A DNA stretch of 64,000 nt from Porphyrobacter sp. (GCA_027531395.1 JAPZRO010000004.1:744001-808000); one strand, 5' to 3'; counted from the stretch's first letter, positions 6,932 through 15,664 are shown. Numbers and translations: made by a program. Notes: generated by a model not told the origin, from the sequence alone.

Positions 6932-9160
6932 ATGTTCGAGTCGCGCACAGGTCTTGCCACCTTCGCTGGCCTGCTGGGATGGGCCTTGCTGTCATCCGCA
7001 GGAGCGCAGGCCCAGCCGACGGATGGGGTGACCATTCTGCTCCCCGGCGAAATCGAGACCCGCCCCGCCGCCGCGCCGATCCAGCCAGACCCCGCGCTCG
7101 CGAGCCCCGCGCCGCGCCGCCAGCCGGCCTACCAGAACCCGCGCTATCGCCGGCTTGCCACTCCCGAGTTCGAGACCTTCGAGAGCGAGGCCGAGTTCCG
7201 TCGCCTGCTGCGTTCGATCGAGGAACTCAACCGTAGCGGCCGGGTGCGCCGGATCGGTGCGGTGGCGGGCGGCCAGAGCGTTGTCGCGCTCATGCAGGAT
7301 GCCCAGCCCGAATGCACCGTGCCCGAGGATTGCCCGGACGAGGCGACGGGCGCGGCCGAGGTGATCACGGTCACCGGATCGCGCGTCGCCAGCCCGGCCA
7401 TGTCCACCCCGGTCGCGGTTACGGCGGTGAACGGCGCGAACATCACCAACACCCAGGTCGCCGCCGTGGACGAGGGCGATATCGTCAAGCTGATCGGCGA
7501 ATACCTGCTGGTATTGCAGGACGGGCGGGTTTTCGCCGTGCACTATCCCACCATGCGCCTCACCGACCGGGTCGATGTCTATCGCAAGGATGCGGACGGC
7601 GATCCCATTGGCGCGGACTGGTATGACGAAATGCTGGTTGAGGGCGACCAGATCATCATCGCCGCCTACAGCTACGAGGACGATGCCACCGAGCTCACCG
7701 TGCTGCGGCTCGATCAGGCGAGCGGCAAGGTGGCGGTGCGCGGCGTGTTCCTGATCTCGTCGGACGACTATTACGACGTCGACAATTACGCGACCCGGAT
7801 CGTCGGCGACAAGCTGGTGATCTACACCCCCTACGAGGCCGAGGACATGGTCAGCCGCCGCAAGCGCCCTGCGGTGCGGCGCTGGAGCAGCGCGGACGAC
7901 TTTGACGCGGAGCAGGACAAGGGCAGTCCGCTGCTCGACATCCGCAATGTCTATCGTCCGGTGTTCGGCGTGCGCGAGCCGTGGATCCACACGGTCTCGG
8001 TCTGCCCGCTCGGCGATGTGATCCGGCGCGGGCTCGAATGCCAGACCACCGGCTTTGTCGGCGGCGACATGGCCGAAATGTTCGTCGCTGCCGATGCGGT
8101 CTATCTGTGGATGCCGGGGGTGGGATCGGACGAACTGCCATGGGATTCCTGTCCGCTGGTGACGCCCGCGCCGACCTTCGGCGAAGTGCCGCCCGCCGCG
8201 GTGTTCCGCATTCCCATCGGTCGCGGCGAGACCGAGGTGATGGGCGCGCGCGGGATGCCGGTCGACCAGTTCGGCATGGACGCGCGGCCGGGCCGCTTCC
8301 GCGCGCTTCCGATGTTCATGCGCAATGGCTGCGAGGATGACGAAACCCCGACCGCCTTCGCGCTGCTCGACGCGCCGCTGGTGCGTTTCCGCGATCGCTA
8401 TGTCGCTGCGCGCGAGAGCGAGTTTGCGCGGCTGCCGGGGGTTGATGGCGGGGGAATCGAGAACCGCTTCGTGGGCGATTACGTCGTCTATGGCGGGCGC
8501 GACCGCTATTCGCGCCGCCCGCCGCGCAACGAGGAAGCCCGAAATCGCGCGCTTGCCAATGGCCTCAATGTGGTGCCGATCGACGCGCCGCACGCAGCCC
8601 AGCGCGTCGCGCTCGGGCACAGCCTGATCCGGCTCGAGAAGATCGGCGAGCGCGTGGTGATCGCCAACGGCTATGCGGGAGAGGAGGGCCTGCGGGTCAG
8701 CTATGTCGGTCTTGATGCGGGTGCCGCGGGATCGACGGTGCGCTCCTCGGCCTTCCTCCCGCGCCGCTACGAGAGCGAGGGCCGCAGCCACGCCTTCAAC
8801 GCCACCTACACCCTCGCGGGCGACGGGATGCTGGGCGTGCCGACGGTGACGCGGGTGGAACAGTCCAATGGCTATTGGTGGTATTCGGACGTCTCCGACC
8901 TGTCGTTCCTCGGGTTCAGCGCCGCTGGCCTGCTCGCCGACGCGGGGCAGATCACCGCGACTCCGGAGGACAAGGTGCAGACCGCCGAGGGCTATGACTG
9001 CGAGGTGTCCTGCATCGACTGGTACGGCAACGCCCGCCCGATCTTCCTCGGCGGCAAGGTCTACGGGTTGATGGCGACCGAACTGGTCGAGGCCGAGGTT
9101 GTCGCGGGCAAGGTTTCCGAGCGTCGCCGCGTCGATCTGACGGGAGCCGTGAACCGCTGA
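6932..9160 (+). CDS. Exported beta-propeller domain protein (PF09826-like)
   Basis: 742 residues with a Sec signal peptide (MFESRTGLATFAGLLGW, AQAQ cleavage region near 27). The body matches the family of secreted proteins with a C-terminal beta-propeller: the hallmark region TNTQVAAVDEGDIVK (V179-K186) is followed by repeated propeller-type blades (DGRVFAVH, YCV-like strands) and several cysteines. No enzymatic motif is recognisable and the cellular role of the family is unknown to me. Just before the propeller, residues 143-151 read EVITVTGSR, closely resembling the start of TonB-dependent receptor plug domains. It stands alone between prfB and a methyltransferase gene. Confidence 0.75.
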   Translation: MFESRTGLATFAGLLGWALLSSAGAQAQPTDGVTILLPGEIETRPAAAPIQPDPALASPAPRRQPAYQNPRYRRLATPEFETFESEAEFRRLLRSIEELNRSGRVRRIGAVAGGQSVVALMQDAQPECTVPEDCPDEATGAAEVITVTGSRVASPAMSTPVAVTAVNGANITNTQVAAVDEGDIVKLIGEYLLVLQDGRVFAVHYPTMRLTDRVDVYRKDADGDPIGADWYDEMLVEGDQIIIAAYSYEDDATELTVLRLDQASGKVAVRGVFLISSDDYYDVDNYATRIVGDKLVIYTPYEAEDMVSRRKRPAVRRWSSADDFDAEQDKGSPLLDIRNVYRPVFGVREPWIHTVSVCPLGDVIRRGLECQTTGFVGGDMAEMFVAADAVYLWMPGVGSDELPWDSCPLVTPAPTFGEVPPAAVFRIPIGRGETEVMGARGMPVDQFGMDARPGRFRALPMFMRNGCEDDETPTAFALLDAPLVRFRDRYVAARESEFARLPGVDGGGIENRFVGDYVVYGGRDRYSRRPPRNEEARNRALANGLNVVPIDAPHAAQRVALGHSLIRLEKIGERVVIANGYAGEEGLRVSYVGLDAGAAGSTVRSSAFLPRRYESEGRSHAFNATYTLAGDGMLGVPTVTRVEQSNGYWWYSDVSDLSFLGFSAAGLLADAGQITATPEDKVQTAEGYDCEVSCIDWYGNARPIFLGGKVYGLMATELVEAEVVAGKVSERRRVDLTGAVNR

Positions 9161-9221
9161 GCGGAGCCCTGCACGGATTGGCTTTTGCATCGATCCTGAC
9201 GAGGCGCTAAGGCCCGCAACG

Positions 9222-9965
9222 ATGCTCCGACACTCCCCGTCTTCCCCGCGACTTGCGGGCCTGTTGCTTTGTCTCGCCGCCCCGCTTGCGGGTGGCTGCG
9301 ATCCGATCACGCCAGTCACCACCGAACTGCCCGATGGCGCGGTGGAATTCCCCAAGCCTGACCGGCCAGTCGCCAAGGTCGTCTCCAACCAGTTCGCCAA
9401 CGAGGACGCGCGCGACGAGCGCAACGAGGCGCAGGTGGTGATGGACCTCGCCGACATCCGCCCCGGCATGACGGTGGCCGATATCGGCGCGGGCGAGGGC
9501 TATTACACCGTCCGTCTTGCCGAACGCGTGGGCGCCGATGGCCGCGTGCTGGCACAGGACATCAGCCGCGAGGCGCTCGAGCGGCTCGGCCGCCGGGTCG
9601 AGAAGGAGCGGCTCGAGAACATCTCGATCAAGCTCGGCGAGCCGGCCGATCCGCAGCTGCCCGCCGACAGTTTCGACCGCATCTTCATGGTCCACATGTA
9701 TCACGAGGTGACCGATCCCTACGCCTTCCTGTGGCGGATGTGGCCGGCGCTCAATGCCGAAGGGCAGATCATCGTGGTCGAAAGCGACAGCCCGGTCGGG
9801 CGTCACGGTTTGCCGCACACGCTGCTGTTCTGCGAGTTCGAGGCGGTCGGCTACGTCCTCGTCGAATATATCGAGCGGCCCGACATCAAGGGATATTTCG
9901 CGCGATTCCAGCGCGGTGCCAAGCGCACCGAGCCCGACGCCATCCAGCCCTGCAACGTCGGCTAG
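9222..9965 (+). CDS. Exported SAM-dependent methyltransferase-like protein
   Basis: 247 residues. The N-terminus (LAGLLLCLAAPLAGGC) is a hydrophobic signal ending in a cysteine that could be a lipobox, although the -3 residue is Ala rather than Leu. The rest is a class I Rossmann methyltransferase: motif I is VADIGAGEGYYT, an acidic strand-2 end is seen at AQDIS, and the post-motif region reads FDRIFMVHMYHEV. Methyltransferases need SAM, which is cytoplasmic, so an exported copy is puzzling; similar signal-bearing proteins occur in alphaproteobacteria. The substrate is unknown. A promoter for the next gene lies 20 nt after its stop. Confidence 0.72.
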   Translation: MLRHSPSSPRLAGLLLCLAAPLAGGCDPITPVTTELPDGAVEFPKPDRPVAKVVSNQFANEDARDERNEAQVVMDLADIRPGMTVADIGAGEGYYTVRLAERVGADGRVLAQDISREALERLGRRVEKERLENISIKLGEPADPQLPADSFDRIFMVHMYHEVTDPYAFLWRMWPALNAEGQIIVVESDSPVGRHGLPHTLLFCEFEAVGYVLVEYIERPDIKGYFARFQRGAKRTEPDAIQPCNVG

Positions 9966-9985
9966 GGGCAAGCGCCGGGCGAGAG

Positions 9986-10014
9986 TTGCAGCCCGCGGCG
10001 CGCGGCACTATGTG
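9986..10014 (+). promoter_or_regulatory. Predicted sigma-70 promoter of the NMO-like gene
   Basis: TTGCAG (9986-9991), a 17-nt spacer and TATGTG (10009-10014). The start would be near 10021, giving a leader of about 40 nt to the TTG start at 10062, which supports that start over the upstream in-frame TTG at 10026. Confidence 0.5.
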
Positions 10015-10061
10015 ACCACCACTTATTGCGCGCCATGGGACGGCGCGAAGGGGAGTTTTCA

Positions 10062-11465
10062 TTGTTCAAGGGACTGAGCCCGATCGTCTATGGCGGGCGC
10101 GAAGTTTGGCCGCTGGTCGAAGGCGGCAAGGGTGTTTCGGCGACCAATCACGCCAGTTCCGGCGCCTGGGCTGCCGCGGGCGGGATCGGCACGGTCAGCG
10201 CGGTCAATGCCGACAGCTATGATGCCGACGGCAACCCCATTCCGCAGGTCTATCACGGTCGCACCCGCGAGGAGCGCCACCAGGAACTGATCCGCTATGC
10301 CATCGACGGCGCCACCACGCAGGTAAAGAAGGCCTACGAGATCGCGAACGGCAAGGGCGCGATCAACATCAACGTGCTGTGGGAAATGGGCGGGGCGCAG
10401 GCCGTGCTCGAAGGCGTGCTGGAGAACACCCGCGGCATGGTGACCGGCGTCACCTGCGGCGCGGGGATGCCCTACAAGCTGGCCGAGATCGCGGCGCGCT
10501 TCAACGTCTGCTATCTCCCGATCGTCAGCTCCGGCCGTGCTTTCCGCGCGCTGTGGAAACGGTCCTATCACAAGGTCCCCGATCTGATGGCGGCGGTGGT
10601 CTATGAAGATCCCTGGCTTGCCGGCGGCCATAACGGCCTCAGCAACGCCGAGGACCCGACCAAGCCGGAAGATCCGTACCCCCGCGTCAAGGCGCTGCGC
10701 GACATGATGCGGGCCGAAGGCGTGCCCGATAGCGTGCCGATCGTCATGGCGGGCGGGGTGTGGTTCCTGCGCGAGTGGAACGACTGGATCGACAATCCCG
10801 AGCTCGGCACCATCGCCTTCCAGTTCGGCACGCGTCCGCTGCTGACGCAGGAAAGCCCGATCCCGCAGATCTGGAAGGACATGCTGCGCACGGTCGAGCC
10901 GGGCGATGTGCTGCTCCACAAGTTCTCGCCCACCGGCTTCTATTCGAGCGCGGTCAAGACCCCGTTCCTCTATGATCTGATGCACCGTTCGGAGCGCCAG
11001 ATCCCGTTTTTCAAGCGCGGCGAGGAAGAGGGCACCGTCCAGCTCGGCGAAGACGGCAAGGCGCGCAGCTTCTGGGTGCGCCCGGAAGACAAGACCAAGG
11101 CCGAGATGTGGATGCGCGCCGGGCACACCGAGCCGCTCAAGACGCCCGATGGCACGATCGTTTTCGTGACGCCGGAAGCGCGCGAGACGATCCGCAAGGA
11201 CCAGCAGGACTGCATGGGCTGCCTGTCGCATTGCGGCTTTTCCAGCTGGAAAGACCACGACGACTACACCACCGGGCGCCTCGCCGATCCGCGCAGCTTC
11301 TGCATCCAGAAGACGCTTCAGGACATCGCCCATGATGGCGACCCCGACAAAAACCTCGCCTTCGCGGGCCACGCGGCTTACCGCTTCAAGCAGGACCCGT
11401 TCTATTCGAACGGCTACACGCCGAGCGTGGGCGAGCTGGTCGAGCGGATTCTGACGGGGGATTGA
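10062..11465 (+). CDS. Nitronate monooxygenase-family flavoprotein
   Basis: TIM-barrel FMN enzyme of the 2-nitropropane dioxygenase/NMO family; 467 residues, longer than the usual 320-380. The glycine-rich FMN/phosphate regions include TGVTCGAGMPYKLAEIA and IVMAGGVWFL; the substrate-side His block typical of class I NMO is replaced by WLAGGHNGLSN. The extra C-terminal part holds four cysteines in the pattern C384-x2-C387-x3-C391-x22-C414 (DCMGCLSHCGFSSW...), which could bind an Fe-S cluster or zinc. TTG start chosen because GAAGGGGAG lies six bases upstream; ATG at 10035 is an alternative. The physiological substrate cannot be inferred. Confidence 0.8.
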   Translation: MFKGLSPIVYGGREVWPLVEGGKGVSATNHASSGAWAAAGGIGTVSAVNADSYDADGNPIPQVYHGRTREERHQELIRYAIDGATTQVKKAYEIANGKGAININVLWEMGGAQAVLEGVLENTRGMVTGVTCGAGMPYKLAEIAARFNVCYLPIVSSGRAFRALWKRSYHKVPDLMAAVVYEDPWLAGGHNGLSNAEDPTKPEDPYPRVKALRDMMRAEGVPDSVPIVMAGGVWFLREWNDWIDNPELGTIAFQFGTRPLLTQESPIPQIWKDMLRTVEPGDVLLHKFSPTGFYSSAVKTPFLYDLMHRSERQIPFFKRGEEEGTVQLGEDGKARSFWVRPEDKTKAEMWMRAGHTEPLKTPDGTIVFVTPEARETIRKDQQDCMGCLSHCGFSSWKDHDDYTTGRLADPRSFCIQKTLQDIAHDGDPDKNLAFAGHAAYRFKQDPFYSNGYTPSVGELVERILTGD

Positions 11466-11470
11466 CCGGC

Positions 11471-12148
11471 GTGAAGGGCGACGGGAAGTATCTGCTCTTT
11501 CTCGTATTGTTGGCAGGCCTCATCTTGGAGGCCTGTGGTGCGCCCGTGCTCAGGTGGGCATTCTCAGCCATTACCAGTTGGTTCGAGGAGATACCCGATC
11601 TGCACACGAACATTTCGAAACTCGCAGGGGAAGCAGTTTGGCCCGCGGCTGTGGTAACATTGGCGCTTCTTTTTCGTGAAGAGATCGCTCGGATTCTTAG
11701 GTCGATTAAGCGTTTTACTTGGGGCGACAAAAGTGTCGATCTTTCCGAAGACCTCGACGCGATTGAGCAGAGAGTTTCGCGTTATGGCCTTGCATCGGAG
11801 GGCAACGATATTGGTTTGAACGATAAATTCGTCCGCCTTATCGAGCATGCTCCTTCAGCTGCTATTCTTGAGTCGTGGAAAGAGCTTGAAAGTCTCCTTC
11901 GTGAGATTGCGCTTCACTTATCGTTGAACGGCAAGAGCGGATACGGAAGTCGGCGCCTCATCGAACACCTTTTCAAAAACGAATTGATCGATGGTTCTGA
12001 GCGATTTGTTTTGGTTGGGCTGGCCGAAATACGTAACAAGGCGGTTCACACAGACGAAGTCTCCCGTGCAGATGCGTATCGATTCTTAGAGAACGCCCAG
12101 GTTGCGAAATCAACACTGAATAGGGTTCTGAAAAATCACCCTTTTTGA
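11471..12148 (+). CDS. Membrane-anchored protein with HEPN-type RNxxxH motif, AT-richer than neighbours
   Basis: About 225 residues, function not recognised. Two hydrophobic segments (about 8-27 and 50-68) precede a cytoplasmic helical part with the block APSAAILESWKELESLL and, near the C-terminus, R188-N-K-A-V-H193 inside an all-helical context. R-N-x3-H is the catalytic signature of HEPN ribonuclease domains (toxins, abortive-infection proteins, Swt1/DUF4145-like proteins). A sample line of this gene (11761-11820) is 48% G+C, far below its surroundings, and codon use differs (many A/T third positions), suggesting horizontal acquisition. It starts at GTG with a G run 10 nt upstream; TTG at 11462 overlapping the previous stop is an alternative. 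It converges with a hydroxyacid dehydrogenase gene; no antitoxin-like partner is visible. Confidence 0.7.
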   Translation: MKGDGKYLLFLVLLAGLILEACGAPVLRWAFSAITSWFEEIPDLHTNISKLAGEAVWPAAVVTLALLFREEIARILRSIKRFTWGDKSVDLSEDLDAIEQRVSRYGLASEGNDIGLNDKFVRLIEHAPSAAILESWKELESLLREIALHLSLNGKSGYGSRRLIEHLFKNELIDGSERFVLVGLAEIRNKAVHTDEVSRADAYRFLENAQVAKSTLNRVLKNHPF

Positions 12149-12166
12149 GAGAGATTTTGCTCGAAC

Positions 12167-13174
12167 CTATCCCCGCACCAGTGCGGTCAGCACCTGATCG
12201 GGCGGGCGGTGCCCGTCGGCCCACATGCGGATGTTGGCGATCACCTTGTGGCCCGAATCCTCGCGGCCCTCGGTGGTGGCGCTGCCGATGTGGGGCAGGG
12301 TCATGACGTTGGGATGCGCGATCAGGCGCGGATCGACGTTCGGCTCGTCGGGATAGACATCGAGGCCTGCGCCCGCGAGGTGGCCGGATTCGAGCGCCGC
12401 AATCAGCGCCTCCTGATCGATCATCTCGCCGCGCGCGGTGTTGATGATCGAGGTGCCCGGCTTCATCAGCGCGATCCGGCGCGCGTCGACCAGATGGCGC
12501 GTCTCGTCGGTCAGCGGACAGTGCAGGGTGAGGATGTCAGCCTCGGCCATCAGCGCATCGACATCGGCGACGTAACGCGCCGCCAGCATCCGCTCCAGAG
12601 CCTCGGGCAGGCGCTTGCGGTTGTAATAGGCGATCTCCAGCCCGAAGGCGCGGGCGCGGTGGGCGACGGCCTGGCCGATGCGGCCCATGCCGACGATGCC
12701 CAGCACCTTGCCCGCCAGCTTCCTGCCGAGCAGGCCCGAAGGCGTCCAGCCGGTCCATTCCCCGCGTCGCACCAGCGCCGTGCCTTCGCGCACCCGGCGC
12801 GGCACGCCGATGATCATCGCCATCGCGAGATCGGCCGTATCATCGGTGAACACGCCCGGCGTGTTGGTGACGAGAATCTTGCGCGCGGCGGCAGCGGCGA
12901 GATCGATATGCTCGGTGCCCGCGCCGAAGTTCGCGATCAGTCCGAGCCGTGGGCTGGCCCCGGCGATCAGATCGGCGTCGATCCGGTCGGTCACGGTCGG
13001 CACCAGCACGTCGCAATCCTGCATCGCCGCGGCAAGCTGCTCGCGGGTCAGCGGCACGTCCGCCTCGTTCAGCACCACGTCGAACAATTCGCGCATCCGC
13101 GCCTCGACCTCGGGCACCAGATGGCGGGTGACGATGACGCGGGGACGTTCGAGCGGGGTGCGGGTTTCGGGCAT
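12167..13174 (-). CDS. D-2-hydroxyacid dehydrogenase (glyoxylate/hydroxypyruvate reductase type)
   Basis: NAD(P)H-dependent reductase of 2-keto acids; 335 residues. The Rossmann motif is GIVGMGRIGQAVAHRARAFG, the catalytic Arg is in NTARGEMID, the Glu lies in the DVYPDEPNVDPRL region and the catalytic His in LPHIGSAT. It resembles D-glycerate dehydrogenase/GhrB-like enzymes. Specificity cannot be read from sequence. Start at the ATG encoding MPETRTPLERPRV; an in-frame ATG nine codons upstream (13201) is possible. It is convergent with the HEPN-type gene. Confidence 0.88.
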   Translation of the reverse strand: MPETRTPLERPRVIVTRHLVPEVEARMRELFDVVLNEADVPLTREQLAAAMQDCDVLVPTVTDRIDADLIAGASPRLGLIANFGAGTEHIDLAAAAARKILVTNTPGVFTDDTADLAMAMIIGVPRRVREGTALVRRGEWTGWTPSGLLGRKLAGKVLGIVGMGRIGQAVAHRARAFGLEIAYYNRKRLPEALERMLAARYVADVDALMAEADILTLHCPLTDETRHLVDARRIALMKPGTSIINTARGEMIDQEALIAALESGHLAGAGLDVYPDEPNVDPRLIAHPNVMTLPHIGSATTEGREDSGHKVIANIRMWADGHRPPDQVLTALVRG

Positions 13175-13281
13175 GGACAATCGGCTAATGCCACAGGCCA
13201 TGCGCGGTCAAGGCGTGATGCTTTGCGATTGCGCGAAGGCGTGCTTGAAAGGATGCGGCAAGAGGCGCTATCGCCTTTTGA

Positions 13282-13779
13282 ATGATGGGATTTCGTCTTT
13301 TTGCCGGCTTCGGCCTTGCCCTGCTCGCGGGCGTCACGATCACCGCCACACCGCTCAGCGCGCAGGACCGCGAGGTGCCCTATTGGGCCGCGCTGCGCTA
13401 TGACGAGGTCCGCATGCGCGTGGGGCCGAGCGAGGAGTACCCGATCCAGTGGGTCTACAAGCGCAAGGGCCTGCCGGTGAAGGTGGTGCGCGTGCGCGAG
13501 GGCTGGCGTCTGGTCGAGGACCCCGAAGGCGACAAGGGCTGGATCGCGCGCAGCCAGCTCGATCCCGAGCGGAGCGCGATGGTGCAAGGCAGTGGCCTTG
13601 CCGATGTCCGCGCCGAGCCGGCGGCCAATTCGGCGCTGCGCTGGCGGGCACAGCCGGGCGTGGTCGGTCAGCTCAAGGGCTGCCGGGTGGACTGGTGCGA
13701 GGTCGATATCGGCGGACGCAAGGGCTGGATCGCGCGCAACCGTCTGTGGGGCGCCGAGGACTTGCCGGGCGACGAATAG
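13282..13779 (+). CDS. Exported protein with bacterial SH3 domains
   Basis: 165 residues: a signal peptide (LFAGFGLALLAGVTITATPLSAQ) and two SH3-like segments. The first (RYDEVRMRVGPSEEYPIQWVY through GWRLVEDPEGDKGWI) and the second (GSGLADVRAEPAANS through DWCEVDIGGRKGWIA) each end with the KGWIAR motif typical of SH3b domains. Such domains usually bind peptidoglycan or peptides in the periplasm. ATG pair at 13282/13285; either may start. Confidence 0.82.
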   Translation: MMGFRLFAGFGLALLAGVTITATPLSAQDREVPYWAALRYDEVRMRVGPSEEYPIQWVYKRKGLPVKVVRVREGWRLVEDPEGDKGWIARSQLDPERSAMVQGSGLADVRAEPAANSALRWRAQPGVVGQLKGCRVDWCEVDIGGRKGWIARNRLWGAEDLPGDE

Positions 13780-13803
13780 CCGCCGCCCGGCGTCCGTTTC
13801 CGG

Positions 13804-14247
13804 TTACTCTGCTGCGGCCGGTTCAGCCGCTTCGGCCGGAGCCGCTGCTGCTCCCGCAGGCGCAGGACGCACGGTCACCGTCTCGCCCGTATCCGAGGTC
13901 GCGGTGAACGAGCCGTCCTCGCCCGGTGCGGCTTCGGTCCAGCACACCGGCTTGGCGCCTTCTTCCTTGCCGGTGAAGCAGGTCTTCCCATCGACCACCG
14001 CCCAGGTGCCTTCTGTAACCGTGCCGTCGGCGGCGGTGTCGGTGTAGGTGCCATCGGCGTTGAGCACCGAGGTGGCTTCGCTGCCGTCTGGGCCGGTGAC
14101 GATGTAGGTCCCCGCCACCGATCCGTTGGCGGTGGTCACTGCAGCCGGTTCGGCGGCGGCGGTTTCCTCGGCAGCGGGCTCTTCCTTCGGCGCAGGACTA
14201 CAGGCCGCGAGCACGGCAATTGACGCTGCAATAACAAGCTTTCTCAT
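13804..14247 (-). CDS. Small Ala/Glu-rich lipoprotein, function unknown
   Basis: 147 residues. It begins MRKLVIAASIAVLAAC, a classical lipoprotein signal with LAAC lipobox, then a low-complexity Pro/Glu/Ala linker, a central region with repeated GTY/GTW beta-strand motifs (AGTYIVTGPDG, NADGTYTDT, EGTWAVVDGKTCF, KPVCWTEA) and a low-complexity Ala/Pro tail. The two cysteines may form a disulphide. A GGGGGA ribosome site precedes this ATG, so an upstream in-frame start at 14295 is rejected. It points towards the thiolase gene's far end, i.e. thiolase is upstream on the same strand with a gap of 112 nt. Confidence 0.78.
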   Translation of the reverse strand: MRKLVIAASIAVLAACSPAPKEEPAAEETAAAEPAAVTTANGSVAGTYIVTGPDGSEATSVLNADGTYTDTAADGTVTEGTWAVVDGKTCFTGKEEGAKPVCWTEAAPGEDGSFTATSDTGETVTVRPAPAGAAAAPAEAAEPAAAE

Positions 14248-14359
14248 GATTGATTCCCCCTCTTTGTCGATGCTCCCCTGCGCGGCCCATACCACGCGAG
14301 GGCAAAGAGGGCGAATCCGCCGGGCAGGCTGCGGGCAGGGTGCCCGCAGCCCGGTACGA

Positions 14360-15556
14360 TCAGACCAGCTCGACTGCCACGGCGGTAGCTTCCCCGCCGC
14401 CGATGCACAGCGAGGCGACGCCGCGCTTCAGCCCTTGCGCCTTGAGCGCGGCGATCAGCGTCACGATGATGCGCGCGCCGCTCGCCCCGATCGGGTGGCC
14501 GAGTGCGGTGCCGCCGCCGTTGACGTTGATCTTCTCGTGCGGGATGCCGAGATCGCGCATCGCAAACATCGCGACGCAGGCGAAGGCCTCGTTGACTTCG
14601 AACAGGTCGACATCCTCGACGCTCCACCCGGCGCGGGCCAGCACCTTCTGGATCGCGGGGATCGGGGCGGTGGTGAACTCGGCGGGCGCATGGGCGTGGG
14701 CAGCGGTGGCGACCACTCGGGCGACGGGCGCGAGGCCCTTGGCTTCGGCGACGCTGGCGCGGGTCAGGACGAGCGCTGCGGCACCGTCGGAGATCGACGA
14801 GGAGGTCGCGGCGGTGATCGTCCCGTCCTTGGCGAAGGCGGGCTTCAATTGCGGGATCTTGTCGGGGCGGCCCTTCGAAGGTGCCTCGTCATTCTCTACC
14901 ACGACATCGCCCGCACGGGTCGACACCGTCACCGGCACCACCTCGTCGGCAAAGGCGCCGCTGGCGATCGCGCGGTTGGCACGGGCGAGCGACTCGATCG
15001 CGTAGGCGTCCATCTCCTCGCGCGTCATCTGGTAGGCGTTTGCGGTGTCCTGCGCGAAGGTGCCCATCGCACGGCCGGGCTCGTAGGCGTCTTCGAGGCC
15101 ATCGAGGAACATGTGGTCATAGGCGGTATCATGCCCGAGCCGCGCGCCCGAGCGGTGCTTCTTGAGGAGGTAAGGGGCATTGGTCATGCTCTCCATCCCG
15201 CCGGCAACGACCATGTCGATGGTGCCGCTGGCGAGCGCTTCGGCCCCCATGATCACGGTCTGCATGCCCGAGCCGCAGACCTTGTTGACAGTGGTCGCCT
15301 GCACCGAGAGCGGCAGGCCCGCCTTGATCGCCGCCTGTCGCGCCGGCGCCTGGCCGAGGCCTGCGGGCAGCACGCAGCCGATATAGGCGCGGTCGATGTC
15401 CTCGCCCGCGACCCCGGCGCGCTCGACCGCCGCCTTGACCGCCACCGCGCCGAGATCGGTTGCTGCCACATCGGCCAGCGCGCCCTGCATCGCGCCCATC
15501 GGGGTGCGGGCATAGGAGAGGATCACGATCGGATCGGCGGGGGAGAGCTGGGTCAT
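14360..15556 (-). CDS. Acetyl-CoA acetyltransferase (thiolase)
   Basis: Thiolase that condenses or cleaves acetoacetyl-CoA, in ketone/PHB or fatty-acid metabolism. 398 residues, family-typical. The nucleophilic Cys is in VNKVCGSGMQT, the His in GGGTALGHPIGASGAR and the proton-donating Cys in SLCIGGGEATAV. Start chosen at the ATG with AGGA eight bases upstream (MTQLSPADP); another ATG lies two codons earlier at 15562. It is divergent from an aldehyde dehydrogenase gene across a 176-nt regulatory region. AtoB/PhaA-like; fadA is less likely because no fadB partner is present. Confidence 0.93.
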   Translation of the reverse strand: MTQLSPADPIVILSYARTPMGAMQGALADVAATDLGAVAVKAAVERAGVAGEDIDRAYIGCVLPAGLGQAPARQAAIKAGLPLSVQATTVNKVCGSGMQTVIMGAEALASGTIDMVVAGGMESMTNAPYLLKKHRSGARLGHDTAYDHMFLDGLEDAYEPGRAMGTFAQDTANAYQMTREEMDAYAIESLARANRAIASGAFADEVVPVTVSTRAGDVVVENDEAPSKGRPDKIPQLKPAFAKDGTITAATSSSISDGAAALVLTRASVAEAKGLAPVARVVATAAHAHAPAEFTTAPIPAIQKVLARAGWSVEDVDLFEVNEAFACVAMFAMRDLGIPHEKINVNGGGTALGHPIGASGARIIVTLIAALKAQGLKRGVASLCIGGGEATAVAVELV

Positions 15557-15594
15557 GGGCATTGTCCTTGGGTGACGTATGGGAATTGTCGGGC

Positions 15595-15624
15595 GGTTTA
15601 ATGCTGCATTGCGGTATTGGCAAT
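15595..15624 (-). promoter_or_regulatory. Predicted thiolase promoter with overlapping inverted repeat
   Basis: On the minus strand TTGCCA (15623-15618), 17-nt spacer, TAAACC (15600-15595). An inverted repeat ATTGC-N7-GCAAT (15608-15624) covers the -35 box and part of the spacer, the expected place for a repressor operator. Confidence 0.45.
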
Positions 15625-15664
15625 CGCGCCTGCGCGGCGGCAACACGCTTGTCAGGCTGGCGGC

